DNA of 7,821 nucleotides from Pseudomonadota bacterium (GCA_023386135.1 JAEWKG010000053.1:1-7821); one strand, 5' to 3'; shown: positions 1 to 6,590, counted from the stretch's first letter. Notes: generated by a model from the letters alone, not told the origin. Translations and numbers: made by a program.

Positions 1-58
1 ACACCTCACCGATGAACGCCTAGGGCGCTCGCGGGCGGGCAACCGGGTGGAATCGTGA
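1..58 (+). CDS. possible 3' end of an upstream gene (partial, unidentified)
   Basis: Reading frame 2 is open from the window edge to a TGA at 56-58. It would encode a short basic tail ending ...GNRVES. Its stop overlaps the GTG start of the next gene in a GTGA arrangement, as at two or three other junctions in this window, and third codon positions are mostly G or C. The competing reading is frame 3, which stops at TAG 21-23 and would leave a 31-base gap before the next gene. Eighteen codons are too few to choose between them or to name a product. Confidence 0.25.
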   Translation, partial: HLTDERLGRSRAGNRVES

Positions 59-723
59 AGCTTATAATCGGCAACAGGAACTATTCGAGCTGGTCGCTGC
101 GCGGCTGGCTCGCATGCAAGCAATCGGGCCTCGCGTTCGAGGAATTGACCGTCAACATCTCGGGCGAGGAATGGGAACAGGCCAAGCGCGCGATGGGCGA
201 AGTGCAGCCATCGAGCGGCAAGGTGCCGGTGCTGTGGGACGGCGAGGCGGTGATCTGGGACAGTCTGGCGATCCTCGAATACCTCGCCGACAAGGTCGGG
301 CGCGACCGCTTCTGGCCCAAGCACGACGGCGCGCGCGGCATGGCCCGGGCGATGGTCGCCGAGATGCATTCGAGCTACATCGCGCTGCGCCGCCAGTGCC
401 CGATGAACGTGCGCATGCGCCACCAGGGCGCACAAATTTCGGACGACGCCAAGGCCGACATCGTCCGCATCCTGCAGCTGTGGGCGGAGGCCCGCGCGCG
501 GTTCGGACGCGGCGGGCCGTTCCTGTTCGGCACCTTCGGCGCGGCCGACGTGTTCTACGCGCCCGTCGTCAGCCGCTTCGTCACCTACGGCATCGGCGTG
601 CCGGGCTTCGCGCAGGCCTACGTGGAGGCGATGTGGGAACACGAATGGATGCAGGCATGGATCAAGGCGGCCGAAGACGAACAATGGGTGATCGAGCAGT
701 GGGACAAGGTTCCGTCCCTCTGA
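55..723 (+). CDS. glutathione S-transferase family protein
   Basis: A 222-residue cytosolic protein of normal length for a bacterial glutathione S-transferase, expected to use glutathione in conjugation, reduction or isomerisation; the substrate cannot be read from sequence. The N-terminal thioredoxin-like half (about residues 2-82) opens with GNRNYSSWSLRGWL, where the Ser 11/12 region is the likely glutathione-activating site. KVPVL (56-60) carries the conserved cis-proline P58, and the D69-S70 pair in IWDSLAILEYLAD fits the usual glutathione gamma-glutamyl contact. The C-terminal half (about 95-222) is the all-helical domain. The GTG start at 55 gives the family-typical MKLIIGNRNYSSW opening; a modest purine tract, GGGTGG at 45-50, precedes it. 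It is first in a tight + strand run with the nuclease and dapE. Family assignment is firm; subclass is open. Confidence 0.9.
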   Translation: MKLIIGNRNYSSWSLRGWLACKQSGLAFEELTVNISGEEWEQAKRAMGEVQPSSGKVPVLWDGEAVIWDSLAILEYLADKVGRDRFWPKHDGARGMARAMVAEMHSSYIALRRQCPMNVRMRHQGAQISDDAKADIVRILQLWAEARARFGRGGPFLFGTFGAADVFYAPVVSRFVTYGIGVPGFAQAYVEAMWEHEWMQAWIKAAEDEQWVIEQWDKVPSL

Positions 724-1598
724 CCGCGCGCCTGATCGCGGCGGTGCTCGCGCTGCTGGCGCTGGTGCAGCCGAGCTTCGCGGGCGCGTGGGGCTACTAC
801 GGCCACGCTACCACGGGGCGGATCGCGCTCGCCAACGTCAAGCCGTCGACCCGCGCGGCGATCGCGCGGCTGATCGCGCACCAGGCCGAACTCGGCACAC
901 CCGACTGTCCGATCCGCAGCCTCGCCGATGCGGCGACCTGGCCCGATTGCCTGCGCGGGCAATACTGGCGTTGGGCCTACACTTTCGCCTGGCACTACCA
1001 GACCGAGCCGGTCACCGAGCCCTATGACGTCAAGAAGAACTGCGGCGGCGGCAACTGCGTGTCGGCCCAGATCGACCGCAATGAGCGCATCCTCGCCGAC
1101 GAGAGCCTGCCGGCGAACGTGCGGTTGGAGGCGCTGGCGTTCATGGTCCACTTCGCCGGCGACATCCACATGCCGCTCCACTCGGGCGACAACAACGACA
1201 AGGGCGGCAACGATATCAAGGCGACCTACGGCATCGCGCCGGGGCTGAACCTGCACTCGGTGTGGGACAGCGCGCTGGCCGAACGTGCCATCTCCGGTGC
1301 CAACCCGCCGCTGGTGCGCCGCTACACTCCTGCCGAGCGCGCCGCGCTGGCGGGTGGCACCCCGGCCGATTGGGGCCGCGAGAGCTGGGAGCTGGCGCGC
1401 GACTTCGTGTACCAGAACGCAGCCGGCTTCGGTCCGATGGCCGAACCGGCCTATCCCGAGGACGTGACCTTGTCGCAGGAGGCGATTGTCGCGGCGGTGC
1501 CGGTCGCCGAGAAGCGCATCACCCAGGCCGGCCTGCGCATTGCCGACCTGCTCGATGCCGCCTTCGCGCCGGGGCCGCTGCCGGAGCCTGCCAAGTGA
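699..1598 (+). CDS. exported S1/P1-type zinc nuclease
   Basis: Predicted secreted or periplasmic zinc-dependent nuclease of the S1/P1 family, which cuts single-stranded DNA and RNA. A hydrophobic signal segment (about residues 12-27) ends in FAGA, and cleavage after A30 leaves W31 as the mature N-terminus. That fits the family, where the free N-terminal Trp is a zinc ligand. All the ligands of the trinuclear zinc site can be lined up: W31, H36, D83, H99, H151, D155, H161, H186 and D190, in motifs WGYYGH, HFAGDIHMPLH and NLHSVWD. Several cysteines (for example C115 and C120) could form disulfides. The start is uncertain. GTG 699 is the nearest standard start, giving 299 residues and a 25-base overlap with the transferase gene. 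CTG 720 has AAGG at 706-709 ten bases upstream, a cleaner signal peptide (MTARLIAAVL...) and a CTGA overlap with the preceding stop. The stop overlaps dapE by four bases. Confidence 0.92.
   Translation: MGQGSVPLTARLIAAVLALLALVQPSFAGAWGYYGHATTGRIALANVKPSTRAAIARLIAHQAELGTPDCPIRSLADAATWPDCLRGQYWRWAYTFAWHYQTEPVTEPYDVKKNCGGGNCVSAQIDRNERILADESLPANVRLEALAFMVHFAGDIHMPLHSGDNNDKGGNDIKATYGIAPGLNLHSVWDSALAERAISGANPPLVRRYTPAERAALAGGTPADWGRESWELARDFVYQNAAGFGPMAEPAYPEDVTLSQEAIVAAVPVAEKRITQAGLRIADLLDAAFAPGPLPEPAK
1583..1586 (+). promoter_or_regulatory. ribosome binding site GGAG for dapE
   Basis: GGAG lies inside the 3' end of the nuclease gene, eight bases before the GTG at 1595. Together with the GTGA stop/start overlap it fixes the dapE start and points to coupled translation. 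Confidence 0.65.
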
Positions 1599-2722
1599 GT
1601 TTGGTCGCCGATCTCGCCGAGCGGCTGATTGCCTGTCCCAGCGTCACACCCGCCTCGGGACTGGTGTTCGATGCGCTCGAAGCGATGCTCGCGCCGCTGG
1701 GGTTCGAGATCGACCGGTTCGTGGCGGGAGGCGAAGTCGAGAACCTGTTCGCCATCCGCCGCGGCCCGCCCGGATCGCGCCACTTCGCCTTCGCCGGCCA
1801 TCTCGATGTCGTGCCGCCGGGCGAGGGCTGGACCACCGCGCCGTTCGCTCCCGAGCGGCGCGGCGAGCTGCTTTACGGCCGCGGCGCGGTCGACATGAAG
1901 GGCTCGATCGCGGCGATGATCGCTGCGGTTGCCGAGGTCCCCGCCGAAACCGGCACGATCAGCTTCGTCATCACCGGCGACGAGGAGGGGCCGGCGCTCC
2001 ACGGCACCCGCGCGCTGATCGAACGGATGCGCGAACGGGGCGACATCCCTGATCTGTGCCTGGTCGGCGAGCCGACCTCGACCAACCGGCTCGGCGACAT
2101 GGTCAAGATCGGCCGGCGCGGCTCGGTCAACATCTGGCTCGAGGTCGAGGGGACGCAGGGCCACGTCGCGTACCCGCACCTCGCCGACAATCCGATTCCC
2201 AAACTGGTGGCGATGCTCGCCGAGCTGGACGCAATCGAACTCGACCAAGGGACCGAGTGGTTCCAGGCCTCGAACCTCGAGGTGACCGACCTCGAGGTTG
2301 GCAACCCCGCGACCAACGTCATCCCCGCCAGGGCCAGGGCGCGGATGTCGATCCGCTTCAACGCGCTCCATACCGGCGAGGCGCTGGTGGCGCGAGTGAG
2401 CGAAATCGCCGCGCGTCATGGCGGCACCGCGCGGGCGATGATCAGCGGTGAGGCGTTTTTCACCCCGCCGGGCGCGTTCTCGGCGCTGGTGGCGGATGCG
2501 ATCCACGCCGAGACCGGCCTGACGCCCGAGCTCTCGACCACCGGCGGCACGTCCGACGCGCGGTTCCTCAAGGACCTGTGCCCGGTGATCGAATTCGGGC
2601 TGGTCAACGCGACGATGCACAAGCTCGACGAGGCGGTGGCATTGGCCGATCTCGATCGGCTCGTTCGCATCTACCGGCGCATCGCGGAAGCGGCGCTGAT
2701 TGTGCCGCCGGACAGCCGCTGA
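1595..2722 (+). CDS. dapE: succinyl-diaminopimelate desuccinylase
   Basis: Hydrolyses N-succinyl-LL-2,6-diaminopimelate to LL-diaminopimelate and succinate in the succinylase branch of lysine and peptidoglycan precursor synthesis; cytosolic M20-family di-zinc enzyme. The 375 residues are full length for DapE. Metal and catalytic residues are all present: H69 and D71 in GHLDVVPPG, bridging D100 in YGRGAVDMKG, general base E130 and zinc ligand E131 in ITGDEEGPA, E159 in LVGEPT, and H342 in NATMHKLDE. The dimerisation (lid) domain occupies about residues 176-290. TTGGTSDARF (315-324) is a typical DapE substrate-loop segment, which favours DapE over ArgE or other M20 peptidases. The GTG start at 1595 shares bases with the nuclease stop (GTGA) and has GGAG eight bases upstream. 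dapB, from the same pathway, lies about 2 kb downstream on the other strand. Confidence 0.96.
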   Translation: MSLVADLAERLIACPSVTPASGLVFDALEAMLAPLGFEIDRFVAGGEVENLFAIRRGPPGSRHFAFAGHLDVVPPGEGWTTAPFAPERRGELLYGRGAVDMKGSIAAMIAAVAEVPAETGTISFVITGDEEGPALHGTRALIERMRERGDIPDLCLVGEPTSTNRLGDMVKIGRRGSVNIWLEVEGTQGHVAYPHLADNPIPKLVAMLAELDAIELDQGTEWFQASNLEVTDLEVGNPATNVIPARARARMSIRFNALHTGEALVARVSEIAARHGGTARAMISGEAFFTPPGAFSALVADAIHAETGLTPELSTTGGTSDARFLKDLCPVIEFGLVNATMHKLDEAVALADLDRLVRIYRRIAEAALIVPPDSR

Positions 2723-2733
2723 TAGCAGGGCGC

Positions 2734-2744
2734 AGGAGAGGGAG
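2734..2744 (+). promoter_or_regulatory. ribosome binding site for the symporter gene
   Basis: A purine run AGGAGAGGGAG sits in the 31-base gap after dapE. Its GGGAG end (2740-2744) is nine bases before ATG 2754. This supports 2754 over the in-frame GTG at 2700, which lies inside dapE. Confidence 0.7.
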
Positions 2745-2753
2745 AACACATCA

Positions 2754-4151
2754 ATGGTCGCCACTATCGCCCCGCAGGAGCCGGTGCCGCAGCCTGTTTC
2801 GGGCAAGCGCTCGCCGCTCGGTTGGATGCTGCACGCGCTGAGCCGGCATCTCACCGCCTGCATCATGGGCGGCATGGTGCTCGGCGTGGTCGTCGGCTGG
2901 CTGGTCAATCAGCAGGTCCTCGCCGGCGTGATGAACGACGAACACTGGGCACGGCTGTTCCAGATGCTCTCGACCATCTTCCTGAACCTCATCAAGATGC
3001 TCGTCGCGCCCTTGGTGCTGGCGACGATCGTCTCGGGCCTCGCGCACATGGCCGACAGCAGCGCGGTGGGGCGGATCGGCTTCCGCGCGATCCTGTGGTT
3101 CATCGTCGCCAGCCTGATCTCGATCAGCCTTGGCCTCGTGATGGTGAACCTGTTCCAGCCCGGTGTCGGGGTCGATATCGCCGCGCCGACCCAGGCATTG
3201 GGTGAGGTCAAGAAGCTCGATTTCTTCGAGTTCATCGAGCACGTGTTTCCCAAGAACGTGATCGGCGCGATGGCCGACAACAACGTGCTGCAAATCCTGG
3301 TCTTCGCGCTGTTCGCCGGCGTCGGCCTCACTGCCCTCGGCCCGCGTGGCGCGCCGCTGGTGAAAGCGGCGGACACGCTCGCGGAACTGATGCTGGAGAT
3401 CACCGGCTACGTCATGCGCTTCGCCCCGTTTGCGGTGTTTGGCGCGCTCGCCAACGTGGTGGCCAAGAACGGGCTCGGAATCCTCGGCACCTACGCGGTG
3501 CTGCTCGGCGAGTTCTACCTCGCGCTGGTGATCCTGTGGGCGATCCTGCTGCTGGCGGGATGGACGGTGCTGCGCGGGCGCGCGTTCCAGCTGGTGCGCT
3601 ACGTCCGCCAGCCGGTGCTGATCGCGTTCTCGACCGCGAGTTCGGAAGCGGCGATGCCGCGGCTGTTCGAACAGCTCGACCGCTTCGGCATCCCGCGCCG
3701 CATTTCGGGCCTGATGATCCCCTTGGGCTACAGCTTCAATCTCGACGGCTCGATGATGTACGCGAGCTTCGCGACGATCTTCATCGCCCAGGCCTACGGC
3801 ATCCACCTCGCGGTCGGCACCCAGATCGCCATCCTGCTGACGTTGATGATCAGCTCCAAGGGCATCGCCGCGGTGCCGCGCGCGAGCCTGGTGGTGATCG
3901 CCGCGACGCTGGCGATGTTCGACTTGCCGGCGGAGGGCATCGCGCTGGTGCTGGCGATCGACCAGTTCCTCGACATGGGCCGCACCGCCACCAACGTCCT
4001 CGGCAACGCGGTGGCGACCAGCGTCATCACCAAGTGGGAAGGCATGCTCCAGCCGATGCGCGATCCCGATGCCGACGAACCTGTCGCGCCGCACGACACG
4101 CCCGAGCAGGGGCGGGCGGGGCTTACGCTGGACCCGGCGGCGAACCCTTAG
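2754..4151 (+). CDS. dicarboxylate/amino acid:cation symporter (DAACS family), likely glutamate/aspartate type
   Basis: Inner-membrane secondary transporter of the glutamate/dicarboxylate symporter family, 465 residues, with a cytoplasmic N-terminal tail of about 30 residues and a hydrophilic, acidic and proline-containing C-terminal tail after about residue 432. Family landmarks appear in order: the serine-rich hairpin HP1 (AFSTASSEAA, 291-300), NLDGS in TM7 (329-333, equivalent to NMDGT), the HP2 tip SKGIAAVP (368-375), and TM8 with DMGRTATN (407-414). D407, R410, T411 and N414 match the residues that bind the amino group and acidic side chain of aspartate in archaeal GltPh. As I recall it, E. 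coli DctA has Ser and Ala in place of this Asp and Thr. I therefore infer a glutamate or aspartate carrier rather than a C4-dicarboxylate carrier. It follows dapE by 31 bases and overlaps nth tail to tail by 29 bases. Confidence 0.93.
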   Translation: MVATIAPQEPVPQPVSGKRSPLGWMLHALSRHLTACIMGGMVLGVVVGWLVNQQVLAGVMNDEHWARLFQMLSTIFLNLIKMLVAPLVLATIVSGLAHMADSSAVGRIGFRAILWFIVASLISISLGLVMVNLFQPGVGVDIAAPTQALGEVKKLDFFEFIEHVFPKNVIGAMADNNVLQILVFALFAGVGLTALGPRGAPLVKAADTLAELMLEITGYVMRFAPFAVFGALANVVAKNGLGILGTYAVLLGEFYLALVILWAILLLAGWTVLRGRAFQLVRYVRQPVLIAFSTASSEAAMPRLFEQLDRFGIPRRISGLMIPLGYSFNLDGSMMYASFATIFIAQAYGIHLAVGTQIAILLTLMISSKGIAAVPRASLVVIAATLAMFDLPAEGIALVLAIDQFLDMGRTATNVLGNAVATSVITKWEGMLQPMRDPDADEPVAPHDTPEQGRAGLTLDPAANP

Positions 4152-4797
4152 CCTTCGCTTTGGGCGGCGGCGTCTTGGGCCTGTAGGCGCACAGGTCGAT
4201 TACCGGGCAACGCCAGCACTCCGGCAGCCGCGCCTTGCAGGTGTAGCGTCCGTGCAGGATCAGCCAGTGGTGGGCGTGGACCCGGAACGGCTGCGGGACG
4301 CGCTTGTCGAGCTTGGCCTCGACCTCGTCGACCGTCTTGCCGCGGGCGAGACCGGTGCGGTTGCCGACGCGGAAGACGTGGGTATCGACCGCGAAGGTCT
4401 CCTGCCCGAACGCGCAGTTGAGCACCACGTTGGCGGTCTTGCGGCCGACGCCGGGGAGACGGACGAGCTCGTCGCGGGTCGCTGGCACCTCGCCGCCGAA
4501 CTCGTCGATCAGCATGCGCGAAAGGGCGATGACGTTCTTGGCCTTGGTGTTGAACAAGCCGATGGTCTTGATCCGGTCGCGAACCGCCTCCTCGCCCAGC
4601 TCGACCATCTGCTGCGGCGTCCTGACCGACTTGAAAAGCTCCCTGGTCGCCTTGTTCACGCTGACATCGGTCGCCTGCGCGCTCAGCGCGACCGCAACCA
4701 CCAACTGGTAGGGATTCCCGAATTCGAGCTCGGTCTCGGGCGAGGGATTGTCTTCGGCAAGTCGGCGGAAGAACTCGAAAATCTCCGCTTTCTTCAA
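4123..4797 (-). CDS. nth: endonuclease III (DNA glycosylase/AP lyase)
   Basis: Bifunctional base-excision repair enzyme that removes oxidised pyrimidines and cleaves the resulting abasic site. The 224 residues show the complete fold: the helix-hairpin-helix LPGVGRKTA (114-122) with catalytic Lys K120, the catalytic aspartate D138 in VDTHVFR, and a [4Fe-4S] cluster motif C187-X6-C194-X2-C197-X5-C203. K120 and D138 have the same numbering as in E. coli Nth, which supports the chosen start. That start is TTG at 4797-4795, overlapping the dapB stop in a TTGA arrangement, with AGGTG at 4810-4806 eight bases upstream. A short Pro/Lys/Ala-rich tail (about 207-224) follows the cluster. The gene is second in a dapB-nth operon and its 3' end overlaps the convergent symporter gene. 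I recognise no promoter of its own. Confidence 0.96.
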   Translation of the reverse strand: MKKAEIFEFFRRLAEDNPSPETELEFGNPYQLVVAVALSAQATDVSVNKATRELFKSVRTPQQMVELGEEAVRDRIKTIGLFNTKAKNVIALSRMLIDEFGGEVPATRDELVRLPGVGRKTANVVLNCAFGQETFAVDTHVFRVGNRTGLARGKTVDEVEAKLDKRVPQPFRVHAHHWLILHGRYTCKARLPECWRCPVIDLCAYRPKTPPPKAKAKGSPPGPA

Positions 4798-5522
4798 AGG
4801 CCGAGCACCTGCGGCATCGTGTAGCGGCCCGCCTCCCGCCCGATCAGCCACGCCGCGCCGGCAACCGCGCCGCGGGCGAAGATGGCGCGGTCCTCGGCGA
4901 TGTGGGTGAGGGTGAGGCGCTCCTGCTCGCCGGCGAGGATCACGCTGTGCTCGCCCGCCACGGTGCCGCCGCGCAGGCTGGCAAAGCCGATCGAGCCCTG
5001 CTGGCGTGCGCCCGTTTGCCCGTCGCGTCCGCGCTCGGAGTGCCCGGCGAGGTCGATCCCGCGTCCGTCGGCGGCCGCCTGCCCGAGCAGCAGCGCGGTG
5101 CCGCTCGGCGCGTCCACTTTCATCCGGTGGTGCATCTCGACCACCTCGATGTCCCATTGCGGCCCGAGCCGCGCCGCCGCCTCGCGCACCAGATGGGCGA
5201 GCAGGGTGACCCCGAGCGAGGTGTTGCCGGTCTGCAGCACGGGCACCGCCAGCGCCGCGGAACCGAGCATCGCATGGTGCCGCTCGTCCAGCCCGGTCGT
5301 CCCCACCAGGATCGGTATGCCTGCCCCGATTGCGGCGTGGAGGTTGGTCTCGAGCGCGGCGGGTGAGGTGAAGTCGAGGAGGACGTCGCTTGCTTCCGCC
5401 AGCGCCGCGGTGTTGCCGCCCTGATCGACGCCGCCGGCCACCTCGTGCCCGGCCTCCGCGATTGCGTGCGCGAGCGCCTGGCCCATGCGCCCTTCGCTGC
5501 CGATGATCCCGATGCGCGCCAT
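4794..5522 (-). CDS. dapB: 4-hydroxy-tetrahydrodipicolinate reductase
   Basis: Reduces 4-hydroxy-tetrahydrodipicolinate to tetrahydrodipicolinate with NAD(P)H in the lysine/diaminopimelate pathway; cytosolic. The 242 residues include the Rossmann nucleotide motif GIIGSEGRMG (5-14), VGTTGLDE (73-80), and the catalytic signature EMHHRMKVDAPSGTA (129-143) with the likely catalytic His131 and Lys135 (equivalent to E. coli His159 and Lys163). GFASLRGGTVAGEH (179-192) is the usual C-terminal dimer/substrate segment. The protein is somewhat shorter than the E. coli enzyme. ATG 5522 is preferred over the in-frame ATG 5543 because a strong purine tract (5533-5525 on the - strand) lies just upstream and the protein then begins with the normal MARIGIIG. 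It is first gene of dapB-nth and divergent from the sirtuin gene. Confidence 0.96.
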   Translation of the reverse strand: MARIGIIGSEGRMGQALAHAIAEAGHEVAGGVDQGGNTAALAEASDVLLDFTSPAALETNLHAAIGAGIPILVGTTGLDERHHAMLGSAALAVPVLQTGNTSLGVTLLAHLVREAAARLGPQWDIEVVEMHHRMKVDAPSGTALLLGQAAADGRGIDLAGHSERGRDGQTGARQQGSIGFASLRGGTVAGEHSVILAGEQERLTLTHIAEDRAIFARGAVAGAAWLIGREAGRYTMPQVLGL

Positions 5523-5524
5523 TG

Positions 5525-5533
5525 CTCCTCCCC
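5525..5533 (-). promoter_or_regulatory. ribosome binding site for dapB
   Basis: On the - strand the bases read GGGGAGGAG, followed by CA and ATG 5522. The GGAGG core leaves a spacer of about four bases. It would fall inside the coding sequence if ATG 5543 were used, so it decides for 5522. Confidence 0.7.
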
Positions 5534-5557
5534 GCCTAGCCATGCTTCATGCGCGCC

Positions 5558-6259
5558 ATGACCGACATCCGCAACATCGTCGTCCTCACCGGCGCCGGCG
5601 TCTCCGCCGAGAGCGGGATCGACACCTTCCGGGGTGGCGGTGGGCTGTGGGAGCAACACCGGGTCGAGGATGTCGCCACCCCCGAGGCCTTCGCGCGCGA
5701 CCCGGACCTCGTGCTGCGGTTCTATGACATGCGCCGCGCCGCCATCCAGACCAAGGAGCCGAACGCCGCGCACGTCGCGCTCGCCCGGCTCGACGCGGAA
5801 TGGTCCGGCGGGCTCCTGATCGTCACCCAGAACGTCGACGATCTGCACGAGAAGGCGGGCGCGAGGCACGTGCTTCACATGCACGGCGAGCACCTCAACG
5901 CCTGGTGCACCGCCTGCGACACGCGCAGCCGCTGGACCGCGCCGCTGATCGACCGGCCGCGTTGCCCCGCATGCGGCGAGAATGCACTGCGGCCCGACGT
6001 CGTGTGGTTCGGCGAGATGCCGTACCGGATGGACGAGATCTACGCCGCCTTGCGCGAGGCGGATCTGTTCGTCTCGATCGGCACGTCGGGCGCGGTCTAT
6101 CCGGCCGCCGGCTTTGTCCGCGATGCGCGTGAGTTCGGGGCGGCGACGCTCGAGCTCAATCTCGAGCGCAGCCAGGGGTCGGCATGGTTCGACGAGACAC
6201 GGATCGGCCCAGCGACCGAGCTGGTGCCCGCCTGGGTCGCCGAGATGCTGGACGGCTGA
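5558..6259 (+). CDS. cobB: NAD-dependent protein deacylase, CobB-type sirtuin
   Basis: Sir2-family enzyme that removes acyl groups from protein lysines using NAD, giving nicotinamide and O-acyl-ADP-ribose; cytosolic. The 233 residues carry GAGVSAESGIDTFR (12-25) for NAD, TQNVDDLH (90-97), catalytic His109 in HMHGEH, a structural zinc site C117-X2-C120-X15-C136-X2-C139, and GTSGAVYPAA (175-184). Y56 and R59 in FYDMRR match the Tyr/Arg pair of E. coli CobB and human SIRT5 that recognises succinyl and other acidic acyl groups. Desuccinylase activity is therefore a fair inference. The start could be ATG 5558 (MTDIRNIVVLTGAG, preferred for likeness to the family) or ATG 5549, three codons earlier. 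Neither has a visible ribosome binding site. The gene diverges from dapB with a gap of only 26-35 bases. Confidence 0.93.
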   Translation: MTDIRNIVVLTGAGVSAESGIDTFRGGGGLWEQHRVEDVATPEAFARDPDLVLRFYDMRRAAIQTKEPNAAHVALARLDAEWSGGLLIVTQNVDDLHEKAGARHVLHMHGEHLNAWCTACDTRSRWTAPLIDRPRCPACGENALRPDVVWFGEMPYRMDEIYAALREADLFVSIGTSGAVYPAAGFVRDAREFGAATLELNLERSQGSAWFDETRIGPATELVPAWVAEMLDG

Positions 6260-6284
6260 CCCTGCCCCACCCATATCGGCTGGC

Positions 6285-6590
6285 ATGGTGTGGGACCTCG
6301 GCCGAGCCATGCGCAAGAAGGAGGAGTTCGAATCAGCCCGCCTGATGGACTTCGAATACCGCCTGCGCGCGCGCACCATGCGCCTGCTCGGTGACGCGCT
6401 CGGCCTCGACGGCGGCCACTATGCCTGCGAAACCGCGCTGCGGGGAGACGAGGCGATACTTGCGCTGATAGGCACGGATAGCGGCCAGGGGGCGGATGAA
6501 ATCGAGGCATTGCATGCACGCTGCGCCGCCGACGCCCGTTCGCAGCTGATCGGCGAGCGCGGCGATCCGACGCCTTACCGCCTAGGCTAG
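6285..6590 (+). CDS. small hypothetical protein, 101 residues
   Basis: I do not recognise a named family. The reading frame is strongly G/C-biased at third positions, like its neighbours, so it is likely a real gene. The product is soluble, charged and probably mostly helical: a basic/acidic N-terminal stretch (RKKEEFESARLMDFEYRLRAR), a middle segment LLGDALGLDGGHYACET, and an Ala/Arg-rich C-terminus. It has no signal peptide, no membrane segment and only two cysteines. Start candidates are ATG 6285, ATG 6309 (MRKKEEF..., 93 residues) and ATG 6345; none has a well-placed ribosome binding site. The purine run at about 6315-6325 is too far from 6345 and lies within the frame. It follows the sirtuin gene by 25 bases and may be co-transcribed. 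Its stop codon shares a CTAG with the stop of the convergent E1-like gene. Confidence 0.7.
   Translation: MVWDLGRAMRKKEEFESARLMDFEYRLRARTMRLLGDALGLDGGHYACETALRGDEAILALIGTDSGQGADEIEALHARCAADARSQLIGERGDPTPYRLG

Noticed and set aside
114..698. N-terminal extension of the nuclease frame back through the transferase gene
   Set aside because: The translated part is Arg/Gly-rich and out of frame with the intact transferase. The signal peptide shows that the real start is near 699-720.
1451..2908. 485-codon open frame on the - strand opposite dapE
   Set aside because: It is a shadow of a GC-rich gene with few stops in other frames. The product is Arg/His-rich with no motif, while the + strand carries complete DapE.
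2751..4094. 447-codon open frame on the - strand opposite the symporter gene
   Set aside because: It encodes a His/Arg/Asp/Gln-rich string with no hydrophobic core or domain, typical of antisense to a membrane protein gene.
4123..4200. Bidirectional terminator between the symporter gene and nth
   Set aside because: No inverted repeat with a flanking T-run can be seen, and the genes overlap.
5120..6379. 419-codon open frame on the - strand spanning the dapB start and the sirtuin gene
   Set aside because: It is out of frame with dapB and antisense to a sirtuin with a full set of catalytic residues.
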